From Cantharellus purpuraceus (lineage: Eukaryota; Basidiomycota; Agaricomycetes; Cantharellales; Hydnaceae): DNA of 64,000 nt. Under the pieces are notes generated by a model. It saw nothing but the letters and a program-made list of their open reading frames with translations, made no database searches and was not told the origin of the DNA. Below, piece after piece: positions 45,295-57,369 of the stretch (position 1 is its first letter; each line of letters opens with the position of its first letter). The stretch is from assembly GCA_025174535.1 (NCBI GenBank), contig JALBUN010000011.1:806001-870000 (forward strand), given 5' to 3'. A program made the position numbers and the translations under genes.

Positions 45295-46940
45295 TCAGCT
45301 GTAAATCGCCCAGTGATATTCCCAAGTGGATTCATGTTCCACTTCAGCGTCGAGGATATCCTGGACAATATACATGGTGCTGTTGGTCGACTCCCTCCCA
45401 CATCGGAAGGCACGTACGGGATCATGAGGGTGCTTGTTCTTTGAATGCCTGCGCACAGTGTCGTGCCGCATTCGGACGAAGCATCCTACCTCTGGGCACC
45501 GCCAGGCATATTCCTCAGCACGCTGGACTCTTGCATTTGTGAACAGCAATTGTGCGTCTGTTCTTCTCAGCTCCCCATGTTCAATTAGTTTGCGCTCCAT
45601 TCCGATGTGCTGATCCAGAATGTGCATAGCAAAGGCAGCATGGTTGCTGCTTGGGCCCCTGTACCTGCATGGTCTACCATCCCTGTTCCGCAGCACACAG
45701 TATCTCTCATACCCTATGACAGTGGAGAGACTGAGCACATTGCAACCTGGGCCATAGGGACGGTGTGCAGTGTTGTTTGCCGCCATTTGCATGACTGGCG
45801 CTGGCAGGACGCTTGTCGTCGCTTCACCCAGCGTCTGGGCAACTGCCAGGGTGGGCTGCGCCGCTGTGGCATTCCATGCGGCGTGCCCATATTGATCTAA
45901 GTTGTTCTCATAGTTGGGTTGTGACCCAACCGAACTGTTCAGTTGTCATTAGGAAATTATCATGATGATCAGGATGCCAATCACCTATTGTTTGGGTTGA
46001 TACCCGGCCAGCCTGTAGCTGGATTGTATTCCAGCCTTTGCGGGTCCCATGGATACACTGGAGGTTGGGGTGCACCTGGCGCCTGTGCTTGGGACATGGA
46101 GGAACCCAAGCCTTCAGCTGAAACTGACCCATCCTGTGGTTGAGGTGTAGTCCCAAGCAATGCATCGATGAGTTCAGACCCTACCCAGGCTTGGAAGAGC
46201 TCCCTCAGCGTCTCGCTGAAAGTCGTCAGGTCAGTCTCGCCGTATCATGTAGCAGCGAAGATAGGCTTACTCATCAACATGCGATGGGCCCGTCACTGGG
46301 AGGTCATCGATTGACGCCTCTCCGAACGCAATGTTGTCCGGGTCATCCAATAACGGAGTGCTGAAGATGATAACAACGTGAGTGGTGTTCTCTAAACATT
46401 GCAATGACTTGTCAACATACGATGGACGAGTTATTGGGAAATCATTGAGTGCAACCTCGAAGGAGGCACTGTTATTCCCAGCTGAGGGCTCTCCGAAGGC
46501 CACGCTGTTGTGGCCGCCTGGGAATCCAACCCTGAAGATGAGAATGATGTAAGTTGCCTGTGCTAGACATTGCAGTGACTCATTGACATACGAAGGACCG
46601 GTTGCAGTGACAGTCTCGAGTACTTCCTCAAAGGCCGCACTACTGTACCCGCCTGAGGACTCTCCAAAGGCTACATTGCCGTAGCCATTTGGGAATGTGT
46701 CCCTGAATTTGAGATCAATGTAAGTGGCGTGAGTTGGACATGACAGTGAGTTGTTGACGTACGAAGGACTGGTTGTGGTGAGTGGTTCGAATGCATCCTC
46801 TAAGGGTGCGTTGTTGTAACCGCTTTCAAAGTTGATGCTGAAGGTGACAACATGTAAGTCGTATGGGGAAGACTTAAACGAGCCGAGGGATGATGTGGAT
46901 GTACTGGCGATGAGACTCACTTGGAGGAAAAGCGGTTCAT
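45295..46940 (-). CDS. Two-finger C2H2 protein, left-arm copy
   Basis: Seven exons: 46940-46921, 46837-46763, 46702-46592, 46531-46421, 46360-46271, 46215-45985 and 45934-45295. They total 1278 nt, or 425 residues, all phases closing. Residues 1-132 come from four related exons with a recurring AFGE motif and a TxPS-type end (FPNGYGNVAFGESSGG). Residues 133-260 are Pro/Gln/Asn-rich. The C-terminal 165 residues hold an unusual first finger (C-X9-C-X14-H-X4-H) and a second C-X4-C-X11-H-X4-H finger (CPEVGC...RRHSKNKH, residues 359-381). Zn binding and DNA binding are inferred. The ATG sits in a tiny 20-nt first exon. The introns are multiples of three without stops through much of the 5' half. 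No known family recognised. Confidence 0.85.
46271..46840 (-). repeat. Tandem exon-intron cassette, about 171 nt period
   Basis: Exons 2-4 (75, 111 and 111 nt) each end TC|GTAYGT and are followed by a 60-nt intron of related sequence ending TTCAG. Exon 5 (90 nt) is a shortened fourth unit. All internal exons start and end in the same phase, so units can be added without breaking the frame. The right arm has the same array at 55354-55919. Confidence 0.85.
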
Positions 46941-47659
46941 GTTGGGTGAGAAATAGAGATCTGATCAGTTGTAAGAGTAGGTTGGTGTGGGAGGGGAAGT
47001 GTTAAAGTGAGACAAGGAAATGCCTCATCCTTTATGTGTTTTATCTACTACTTAGACCACAGGTTCATGTAAGCGTGCCAATGTGCGTCTAATGGAGGGT
47101 GGAGACCTCGAGGAAGTCATGAGGTTCCGATTTGGTCAGGACGGGAGAGACTAGTCATGTATTATGAACTGGTGACCTGATCCTCTCCTTTGTCTGAACG
47201 GTGCTTCTTGGTTTGATATGGCTCAAACACGATTAGGATCCCTCTGCTTTGTGAATTTCCCAAATTAGGTATATCGGGACTGAATCACATGCTGTCGAAG
47301 CGCACATATCAGAGGCTTTCCGGACAACACAGGTATCATTTCAAGTGGGTCACATTCATTGAGTGAATTGTATCATTATCTAAGACCTGGCCCACTGCCC
47401 TGGCTTCAGCAGACCGTTTCCTCACCATAATGGCATGGTCTTCCCGTCAAAAGAAGGATATCCTCGTGCTTGGCACGGTATGAATTTCGTATTTCTGGCA
47501 ATCTGGCACAACTGGACAATCTAGTAGGGCGTCCCGATTGGCACTAGCGTTCCAGTCTCACGCAGTGGATGATAGGGATGCTGAGCTGAATAGGCTGAGG
47601 ATTGACAGGGGAATTAAAGTTGAACAAATATAGTACACTTAATTCAACTACCTTAAGGG

Positions 47660-50600
47660 TTTTGCCGTATATTTGAGGAAGGCTTCGAGTCGTTCATCCA
47701 CACGTTCAAAACGTGGAATGTGTCTATCTATCACATCAGATCGACTTAGATGTTAAGCTCTTTACGTGTAGCTAAGAGCCCCAGTTTGGTAATATTCAGT
47801 CTAGAGATCTACCGTGGCAACAAGCGTTCATCCCTGATTACGTAAGGGAATATGTATCCGCTACCGTTGGTTCTGACAACCCTGGCGTGCATTTCTATAC
47901 AGGAGTGACTTTTGAATTCCGTTTGTAGGTCACAAGGCTGAAAAAGCTCACGACATGCTGCTATGTGAGCAATCAATTCTCACCATTACTTTCGCTGTCT
48001 ATCCATACACTCTCTAGTACCCATCATATCGAAAAGCCTAGTTGACACCCTTTGCCTTTCAGGGATATTATGATTAAGGTGCTTCAGGCTTTCTTACATT
48101 GTTCTCTGGAGTTGTAGCTGGCCAACTTGGGAACATAGCCTCACCTGTTCCGATATGGGGGGATGTTGACTCAGCACTCATTGGCAATGTCCGGGAATTT
48201 TCCTGTACTATGAGTCTATGGGTTTGGTTGCCACGAGTTGTTCGTGAGATGCCTGTTACAGATACCTAATCACCCTGTATTCAATGCCAGTGGCCACACC
48301 TTGCAGTGCGGAGCACAGTAAATCTGACAATTGACACCTCCAATGACAACGAATTGAGAACTATCTGATATGAGCCACTGACATTGTTTCGTTTAGCACC
48401 CCTGAATAATTCCCACCTGACAATGCGAGAAATCCGGGCTGCTGGAGGAAGTGCTAAGTAAGCGACTATGGTCTTCTCCAAGTGGTATGTAGATCTAATT
48501 CCAAGATCCTTGTGCTTGTCCAGACCAAGGCTCCCACCTTGACACGTTCTGTCCCTCTTTGATGTGTCCACATTTCATTGTCCACTGGGACCTGGGTCGC
48601 CCACCTGGGACAGCCTGGACATCTACTTTCCTCAAAGCGGTGGGGCTGCTCATCAAACATTTTATGACCACATGCAATGTCAATATTTGCCATGAGTTTA
48701 TGTTCTATACTTACCATAAATTATCTTGTCCCATTGGAGAAAATGTGAGGAACGCACTGCCATACAAGTGTTTAATCTCTTCAATTAGGGGGAGGCGCCA
48801 CTTAAGCAACTAATCGACCAATTGTTCTCTTCATGCTCTGGCTGGTCAATCGTTTGGTCACTTCAACAGATCCTGATGTTTGGTTCCATGAGTTGCAATC
48901 TTATTACAGCCTTCACCATGTCACTAGAAGCCAGAGGCTTTACTCGTTCGGGAATATTCTCAAGAGCGCCCCTCAAGTCTTTATTTAATAACGGCCCCCC
49001 GCGAGTAGTCGATTCTGAATACAAAGCAGGGGAGTGGGCTCCTCGAGACTTTTCCACCAGAGGAGCATGTTGCTGATACCAGTGACCCCCCCAAATTGGG
49101 GACGTGACAACGGCGCAATCCTTAAGACCGTGTGTACGTTTCCCTCTTCCCTGTTGTCTCTGCGATTTAAAGTTTCACAGTTGGACAATAGATATAATTT
49201 TTCTGCTCGTGACTAGTCCCAGCACTGGAACGCGTTTGACGCCATCATCAGCTTCTCGCCTACGGCGCTGTTCTTCTGTGCCATTCTTCTCCTCTTTGAT
49301 TGCGTGTGCCGCATGCTGCTCACGACATTCCCAAACGTCACTCCACCAGCGAGAAGCCCTGTTCGTCCCGCTTTGACGTCGTAAAAGTTTGTCAAGGGAT
49401 GGGCTCGTGTTTTACATGCTGAACTGTATTACCTCGATTCCTGCGAACATTTCTGCATTCGAAACAGAGACTGACTGCATTTTGCATACTCACCCAAAGG
49501 TAGATTGCTATTGGAAAGGAATATCCTGTTCGTATTGTATGATGGCTGGCAAGGTCAATGGAGATGACACAGGAGGTAGTCATGTGAGACAACGGGAACG
49601 GCTCAATGTAGAAGTAAACGAATATCATGTGAATGCTGCTTTACCACTGCTGCAGAGACCCCAATCTCGTGCTTCAGACGTGGCATTGCCTCATCCTGTG
49701 ACAATGCGAGAATGAGGAATGGGAAATGCCAGAGTTGTTGCGCTCGAATGCAGTGCTCAACTTCTCTTATATGGCTAAGAATGAGTATGGCAAGATTCCT
49801 GTTCTTTGAGGTGTCAAAGCGACTCACTGAACCGGGGGGGCTGCTGACAGCCAGAAACAGCGTCAAGAGTGAAAATCTTAGTGGCCAATGCAAGTCACTC
49901 CACCAGATTCTCTATCTGATCTCTGTCTAAGTTTCAGACTTTTGTGCGTCTCCCCTCCCTTTCCTCTTCCTCAAAGCTATGGCGCCAGCAAATGTGCCTA
50001 CTAAGGAAGAGGAAGGAGAAGGGCATAAGACATGTATGAGCAACGGAAGATATGAGAGATTATGAAAGAGAAGTCCAAAAGTCTGAAGTTCAGACAGAGA
50101 CCGGATAGAGAATCTGATGGAGTGCTGTAGGACGACCGTTACTGCAGCCTGACTTCACAAGAGTGGCCGTCTTACGAAAACGTCACACAATTGATGACAG
50201 GGAGCCAGCCTTTTCATCCGGTGTCAGCCTGTGGGTACCGGATGCGACGAGGCGCGCACAAAAGATAATCTTTGTCAGTCGAAGTGACTTTAGAAGACTT
50301 GGATGGTTCGTCGTTGATACCTGCAGGAGTACTCTCCTTATATTCAGTCTCGTCTCATCTACCCTTCTTTATTCTCTACTCTCTTGTCTCACCCATCCTT
50401 CTTTATCCTCCATTCTCTCATCTCACTTACCACTCCATCTCGCCTACCTTACATCGCCGTTCTGACAACAGTCTTGACAGTGTATAGGGTTAGCCGAGTT
50501 TCAAAGTGGTTATGGAAGGTTGTCGTCGTCAGTTGACTGTGACATGTCACGTCACTAAGCTTCCCTCTCGTTACATGACACTGAAATGTCGGCCGTACTA

Positions 50601-50860
50601 GGATCTGTCTTCGCACCCTGGCGGGATGGCTTCAGATCCCTGGTAAGCAACTAGTGCTCATCTATACATTCCTTTTTTTCACTCCGTCTGCAGCGCCATT
50701 TCGCACACGAAAAACCCGTCATCTTTTTCTCGCTCGTTATGGGAGGCATCGGACCCGTGGTGCTCGTTGTCGTCTCGCCCATTCGTACGAGGATGGGATG
50801 GAAGCCAGCCGAGAGGGTGCCCACCAGCTATCCAGGTGCGTTCACACCAGTCACTCGTAT
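47660..50860. other. Mostly non-coding stretch
   Basis: 47.66-48.50 kb is the flank shared with the third copy. A minus frame at 48717-48466 has Cys pairs (IACGHKMFDEQP, SRCPGCPRW) but no clear start or splicing. A minus frame near 49380-49200 reads WWSDVWECREQHAAHAIKEE and could be a relic exon. 50345-50445 is a CT-rich tract of two related ~45-nt units. I support no gene here. Confidence 0.35.
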
Positions 50861-50865
50861 CGCAT

Positions 50866-52868
50866 TTCCCATCAAACGCGCGCCGACTCGCGTCCACGTC
50901 CAAAGGCTCCTTTTCCGACTTGCCAAAGATGTTAGGAAAGTAGGACGGGATGAGATGGCCGAGGAGGAGGTTGGCGTCTGTTACCGCGAGGGGACCGCCT
51001 TTCCTAGACCCAAGTTCAGCACACAAGGAAAAGGGAATGAGACAGCATGGAGGGACGGCTAACCGGTAACACGCTGGTCCAGGCTCGGCACCCGCGCCCT
51101 CGGGGCCTGCTTGGAAGAGCCCGTTGCGCCAGAAAAGACGCGACCCACCGCCCGCGGCGACCGTGCTGATGTCCAACTGGGGCAACTGAATCGTGATTCC
51201 CGCCGTCGTCGTCCCGTACACCGTCTCATACCGCCCTGCGTACCGCGACACATCGGTGGACGTCCCGCCCACATCCAGTCTGCCCAGCCCCGATTACTCA
51301 CACAAACGCCAACAACATCGAAAAGAACACGCAGCGACGCACCCAATCACAGGCTGCCGCCGCTCCTCGTCCCAGCTCGTCAGCGCATACCCCACCACGC
51401 CTCCCGCGGGCCCACTCAATATACTTTTCAACCCCGAAAAATTATCCAAATCCAACAATCCCCCGTCCGAGCCCATAAACTCCACCCGTGGATCATGCAG
51501 CCCCTCTTCGCCCCTGCGCGTCCCCTCTTCTCGCGCGTCCTTCGCCTCCGTCCCCGACCCCCGCCGCAGCCGTTCATCGAACCCCTTAAAAAGCCATCCA
51601 GATAGTCCATCAGGATCGGCGTCAGATACGCGTCCGCCGTGCTGGACACGCCGCGCGGGACCACCTTGATCATGGGGAGGAGTTGGCTCGACATAGACAC
51701 CTGCGCAAACCCAATGTCGCACGCAACCTGGCCGACGAGGAGTTCATGGTCGGGGTACGTGTACGAGTGCACGAAGGCACGAAGACGATGGCGAGGGAGC
51801 TGTAGCCATTGGCATAAAGCTGCTCAAGGTTACGCCGCACGGTTGCTGCGTCTCGCAAAGGGCGTTGCATGAGATGGTGCTGGCTATAACGGGCTGGAAT
51901 AGTGGAGTCTGACCTGGCTTTTTGATAATCCTAACAGCCTCCCTGCTCAATCCTCTCACCACATCCCCAGGCCCCTCTGCATCGTGCACCCCATCCCACC
52001 CCGGGCCCCGCAACCCCCTTGCTACCCTCCCGTCCTCTGTGAACACGACCGCGTGCTCCGCCGCCTGCGGGTCGGAGGTATATCCGGCAAGTGTGACGTG
52101 TTCGTCCACTTCTACGACGGTGCTGTAGAGCGGGCTGGGGCGGCGGATGTTGAGGTCGAAGATGCGGGGACGGGATTGGTTGCCTACGAGGAGGAGGTCC
52201 TGGAGATGAGGGTGAGCGTGTACATAGGGAGGAAAAGACGGCCACATTACTTTAAACCCCTTTGTGATGATGAGGGTGTGCTTGTGTCTTTTGCGTTCGA
52301 GGAGCGCATTCGTAGCGACGGTGGTGGAGAGGCGAATGTAGTCTGTTGAATGAAGTCGTTACATATGACAGGAGTTACATATGCATGGCACGAACCGATC
52401 TTGTCTGTCTTGAGCACCCCACCGCGTGGAATGGGGGTACCCGTGACTGTCTCAAGAATGCGACGGATGCCCTCTGTAGGTGCGTCGCGATAATTTGTTG
52501 GGTCCTGCGAGACTGTATGTGCGATGGGCTTTGAGCTTTGAGTGAAATAGGTGTAGCTGGATATGCGACGTACGCAGTTTCACGACCATCTTTTTACGCT
52601 CCGAGGGATCTTCAGGGTCCGGATACGATCTGAAAGCATACGTTCATAACAACAATAGCCTCAATACTTCCATCACAGACAGAAACCAGCAGCAAGGGTG
52701 CTCGCCGTGCTTACGCATGAACATCGCAAAACGTCCCTCCTCGATCCGCACAGATATGTATAGACCGATCACGTACTTCAGCTTGAGCTCCAGCAGCCTG
52801 CCACAAACCGAGTGAGACGCGAAATACGGCGAACAATGTCTACTGTGTGCTCCTACTTTTGTAGCCAT
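50866..52868 (-). pseudogene. oxp1: 5-oxoprolinase, truncated and frameshifted
   Basis: The N-terminal half (hydantoinase A-like) of ATP-dependent 5-oxoprolinase, the glutathione-cycle enzyme converting 5-oxoproline to glutamate. The start ATG at 52868 opens a 12-nt exon, then 52797-52715 (SIHICADRGGTFCDVHA). Later blocks are [115 protein letters not shown] and [20 protein letters not shown]. Two lesions break it: an 8-nt tandem duplication at 51769-51784 and a 1-nt loss near 51586. Homology stops near 50866 after [10 protein letters not shown], so about 800 C-terminal residues, including the hydantoinase B part, are missing. Family length is about 1280. Confidence 0.88.
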
Positions 52869-52987
52869 TTATGGGGAGTAGCTGGGCAGGTGGACGTCAC
52901 GGTACGCTGGGAACAGCACTTAGAAGCCGGTGTTTATCAAGCATGACGATGGTGGGACAAAAATACTAGTAATAAGGCTCGTGTACT

Positions 52988-53667
52988 TTATTTACTAATC
53001 CATCGCTGCAACTCTGCAATGCTTTCAGGAAAGTTCGGCGCAGGCCTTCTAGGTGGACCGAAAGTATTCCCTATGAAAAATAATTATTCCCTCATCAGTT
53101 TTGCGCGGATGAAGCAGCAAGTAGGGTCAAGCGCATATGAAGTGTAGATCTCACGCTAGAGTTCGGTGTGGCGTGGCCTAGAAGTTGCGTCAACGAAGCT
53201 GCCAGCAGCGTCTCAACCAGAATATATGGCCAAGTCATGCCGCCCTGATTCAAGGACGAACAACAACCGAGACACAAGATGAGCCCAAAGCGTGTCTTTC
53301 GTCGATTTTACCCCGATGCGCTGAAAATCACAAAGGCACGTTTAAAGAACCTCGGAAACTTTGTTTATACCTGCCTGCAGTACGCGTGTTGAAAGGATCC
53401 CCAAGACGTTGGAGCAAGCGACTCCTCAGTATTTCGCAACACCAAGTACACAGAGGCCGCCAGTGCCCAAGACGAGGGTCCAACTCCAGCCACTCGGTGT
53501 CCATGAGAAAGAAATATGCAGACTCCCGACCAACTTTGGCCGAGTTGTATGCAAGACCACACAAGTCTCCTTGGTGAGTGACCATGTACAGCAATGGATC
53601 CACGCGTGCAGCTCATAGCGTCCAATGCCGAGGCCATGAGGCCTTGCGATGAGCTTGCAATCATCAC
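52988..53667 (-). CDS. 3' exons of an unidentified gene
   Basis: Two convincing exons, 53320-53218 (RIGVKSTKDTLWAHLVSRLL, then FVLESGRHDLAIYSG) and 53070-52988 (NTFGPPRRPAPNFPESIAEL, then QRWISK and a stop), are joined by a 147-nt intron in phase. A 50-nt intron (53370-53321) joins them to an upstream exon ending TSWGSFQHAYCRQ in the frame open from 53667. In 53.4-53.8 kb all three minus frames are open, so the 5' structure is unclear. The gene ends 120 nt upstream of the oxoprolinase start. No family recognised. Likely a real gene or a recent fragment. Confidence 0.5.
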
Positions 53668-55253
53668 CTAAATGCCGCCTCAAAGTCACATGCGCTCCAT
53701 ACGTACGATTGAGAGGCTGCGTGTTTGACCAGACTTGTGTTTGGTGAAACTTGAGGTGTACCTGCAGCGATCGGGAGTGCCTGTACACAGCAGCAGGCTC
53801 ACTTTCTATATAATTCTAAAAAGATGCCAAAGCAAACGCCACTTGCAAGCTCCAGCGCAGAGCTAGACCTCCAAGCCCAACTTGAGACGAAAAGAAAGAA
53901 AAGACTTATGGCCATCACACAGTTTGTACACGCCTCCTGCTAAGAAGCATCAAAGCCACTGTCCGATGTGACCCAACAGGCCCTTTGCAATCGCCCACCA
54001 ACGTGGCAGCCCTGTGCACGAAACCTTTGTTCAGATCTGCGCCAAAACTGCTAGGAAACCTCCAGAGCTACTAGTAAAGAAAGCTGTCGAATGCAAAATC
54101 GGGAATTGTTTCGTCAAATGATCGTAAAAGGAGAACCCAGCGGATACTCTGACGATGGGGTTGACCGTGCAACAGCATAAGTATCTGGCAAGTAAACCCG
54201 GGATCGAGGAATCCTCGTATTGAGGGGGAGTGATATTGATCAGTATCAGAATCTTGGGATCGACGTACGTACCTGTTGTGCGAGTTACCATAACATCGAG
54301 GGATCCGGCAATGCGAGGATTAAGGCAGTTTCATGTGGTATAATATTAAATATAGAACCTAAAGAATTGTATATAATTACAGATTTTGAATAACGATATA
54401 GAAACCAATGACTTCTATCCTACCCCTTCGACAATATAGACACGATCCACAGGAGGCAAAAAAGCCACAGGAGACAAATAGGACAATCGCGTGGAGACAA
54501 ATACACCATCGTCGGAGACACAAATGCAATTGTGGGAGACATTATCAGTTCCGTTGTATTAAGTGTATTATATTTGTTCGGCTCTAATTCCCCTGTCAAT
54601 CCTCGGCCTATTCAGCTCAGCATCCCTATCATCCACTGCGTGAGACTGGAACGCTAGTACCAATCGGGACGCCCTACTAGACTGTCCAGTGGTGCCAGAT
54701 TGCCAGAGATACGAAATTGATACCGTGCCAAGCACGAGGATATCCTTCTTTTGACGGAAAGACCATGCCGTTATGGTGAGGAAACGGTTTGCTGAAGCCA
54801 GGGCAGTGGGCCAGGTCTTAAATAATGATACAATTCACTCAACGAATGTGACCCACTTGAAATGACACCTGTGTTGTCCGGAAAGCCTCTGATATGTGCG
54901 CTTCGACAGCATGTGATCCAGTCCCGATATACCTAATTTGGGAAATTCACAAAGCAGAGGGATCCTAATCGTGTTTGAGCCATATCAAACCAAGAAGCAC
55001 CGTTCAGACAAAGGAGAGGATCAGGTCAATAATACATGACTAGCCTCTCCCGTCCTGACCAAATTGGAACCTCATGGCTTCCTCGAGGTCCCCACCCTCC
55101 ATTAGACGCACATTGGCACGCTTATATGAGCCTGTGGTCTAAGCAGTCGATAAAACACATAAAGGATGAGGCATTTCCTTGTCTCACTTTAACACTTCCC
55201 CTCCCACACCAACCTACTCTTACAACTGATCAGATCTCTATTTCTCACCCAAC

Positions 55254-56895
55254 ATGAACCGCTTTTCCTCCAAGTGAGTCTCATCGCCAGTACATCCACA
55301 TCCCTCGGCTCGTTTAAGTCTTCCCCATGCGACTTACATGTTGTCACCTTCAGCATCAACTTTGAAAGCGGTTACAACAATGCACCCTTAGAGGATGCAT
55401 TCGAACCACTCACCACAACCAGTCCTTCGTATGTCAACAACTCACTGTCATGTCCAACTCACGCCACTTACATTGATCTCAAATTCAGGGACACATTCCC
55501 AAATGGCTACGGAAATGTAGCCTTTGGAGAGTCCTCAGGCGGGTACAGCAGTGCGGCCTTTGAGGAAGTACTCGAGGATTTCACTGCAACCGGTCCTTCG
55601 TATGTCAATGAGTCACTGCAATGTCTAGCACAGGCAACTTACATCATTCTCATCTTCAGGGTTGGATTCCCAGGCGGCAACGACAGCGTGGTCTTCGGAG
55701 AGCCCTCAACTGGGAATAACAGTGCCTCCTTCGAGGTTGCACTCAATGATTTCCCAATAACTCGTCCATCGTATGTTGACAGGCATTGCAATGTTTAGAA
55801 AACACCACTCACGTTGTTATCATCTTCAGCACTCCGTTATTGGATGACCCGGACAACATTGCGTTCGGAGAGGCGTCAATCGATGACCTCCCAGTGACGG
55901 GCCCATCGCATGTTGATGAGTAAGCCTATCTTCGCTGCTACATGATACGGCGAGACTGACCTGACGACTTTCAGCGAGACGCTGAGGGAGCTCTTCCAAG
56001 CCTGGGTAGGGTCTGAACTCATCGATGCATTGCTTGGGACTACACCTCAACCACAGGATGTGTCAGTTTCAGCTGAAGGCTTGGGTCCCTCCATGTCCCA
56101 AGCACAGGCGCCAGGTGCACCCCAACCTCCAGTGTATCGATGGGACCCGCAAAGGCTGGAATACAATCCAGCTACAGGCTGGCCGGGTATTAACCCAAAC
56201 AATAGGTGATTGGCATCCTGATCATCATGATAATTTCCTAATGGCAACTGAACAGTTCGGTTGGATCACAACCCAACTATGAGAACAACTCAGATCAATA
56301 TGGGCACGCCGCGTGGAATGCCACAGCGGCGCAGCCCACCCTGGCAGTTGCCCAGACGCTGGGTGAAGCGACGACAAGCGTCCTGCCAGCGCCAGTCATG
56401 CAAATGGCGGCAAACAACACTGCACACCGTCCCTATGGCCCCGGTTGCAATGTGCTCAGTCTCTCCACTGTCATAGGGTATGAGAGATACTGCGTGCTGC
56501 GGAACAGGGATGGTAGACCATGCAGGTACAGGGGCCCAAGCAGCAACCATGCCGCCTTTGCTATGCACATTCTGGATCAGCACATCGGAATGGAGCGCAA
56601 ACTAATTGAACATGGGGAGCTGAGAAGAACAGACGCACAATTGCTGTTCACAAATGCAAGAGTCCAGCGTGCTGAGGAATATGCCTGGCGGTGCCCAGAG
56701 GTAGGATGCTTCGTCAGAATGCGGCACGACACTGTGCGCAGACATTCAAAGAACAAGCACCCTCATGATCCCGTACGTGCCTTCCGATGTGGGAGGGAGT
56801 CGACCAACAGCACCATGTATATTGTCCAGGATATCCTCGACGCTGAAGTGGAACATGAATCCACTTGGGAATATCACTGGGCGATTTACAGCTGA
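55254..56895 (+). CDS. Two-finger C2H2 protein, right-arm copy
   Basis: Seven exons: 55254-55273, 55354-55428, 55489-55599, 55660-55770, 55830-55919, 55975-56205 and 56256-56895. They total 1278 nt, or 425 residues, the same exon lengths as the left copy. Protein differences from the left copy (for example EDFTATGPS against ETVTATGPS, GGNDSVVFG against GGHNSVAFG) all fall in the N-terminal 260 residues. The C-terminal 165 residues with both fingers are identical. Intron 4 here has a 1-nt deletion and an in-frame stop, unlike the left copy. The promoter region up to about 700 nt upstream is shared with both other copies. Both copies appear functional by sequence. Likely a nuclear DNA-binding protein, by inference from the fingers. 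Confidence 0.85.
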
Positions 56896-57369
56896 TCAGA
56901 TGATTGCGATGAGTTAATCGCATCCTCTCCCACTGGGACGCAACTATTGCTCCTCATCGCCGATATGGATTCAGAATGTGGATAAAGAAGACAGAAACAC
57001 CCGTCCTTTAAAACACACTACATATGCATATCCACTGGGCCAGAGTGCGAAATAGAACGTTGACCAGCATCGATGGAAAGTGAGGAAGCATGTTCTCCAG
57101 TCACGTGATAGCCAAGCATGTTGCACTGATCCGATTTGCATTCAGGCGCGGGAAGGAACGGGTGGACATCGATTGCGCAGTATAGATATAGTTGGCGGCC
57201 TGGGAATATGTTTGCTTTGTAGCAATGCTCTGGATTCCCCTTGACTAATGGTATCAAGGATGGTCACCTCCATCACCATATATAAAGTCCTGATGATGCA
57301 TATCTTGCGTAATCTATTGCTTGTGAAGGGTCCATTCCGGATCGCTGTGAAACCACACTATCACGCTTG

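Larger units (their letters stand above)
44320..47650 (-). repeat. Inverted duplication, left arm
   Basis: Nearly identical, in opposite orientation, to 54560-58080. Outer match begins near AGCAGGTATGACTCAACA at 44336 and its mirror near 58047-58064. Inner match ends near 47640 and its mirror near 54560. The arm includes promoter, complete zinc-finger gene and 3' flank. Beyond 47650 the left arm stays homologous to the third copy (58743-59500) but not to the right arm. Confidence 0.9.

Noticed and set aside
46267..46920. Single 217-codon exon reading of the zinc-finger 5' region
   Set aside because: It runs through four introns with good donor and acceptor sites; the spliced model closes in phase in both arms, and the right arm has a stop in intron 4.
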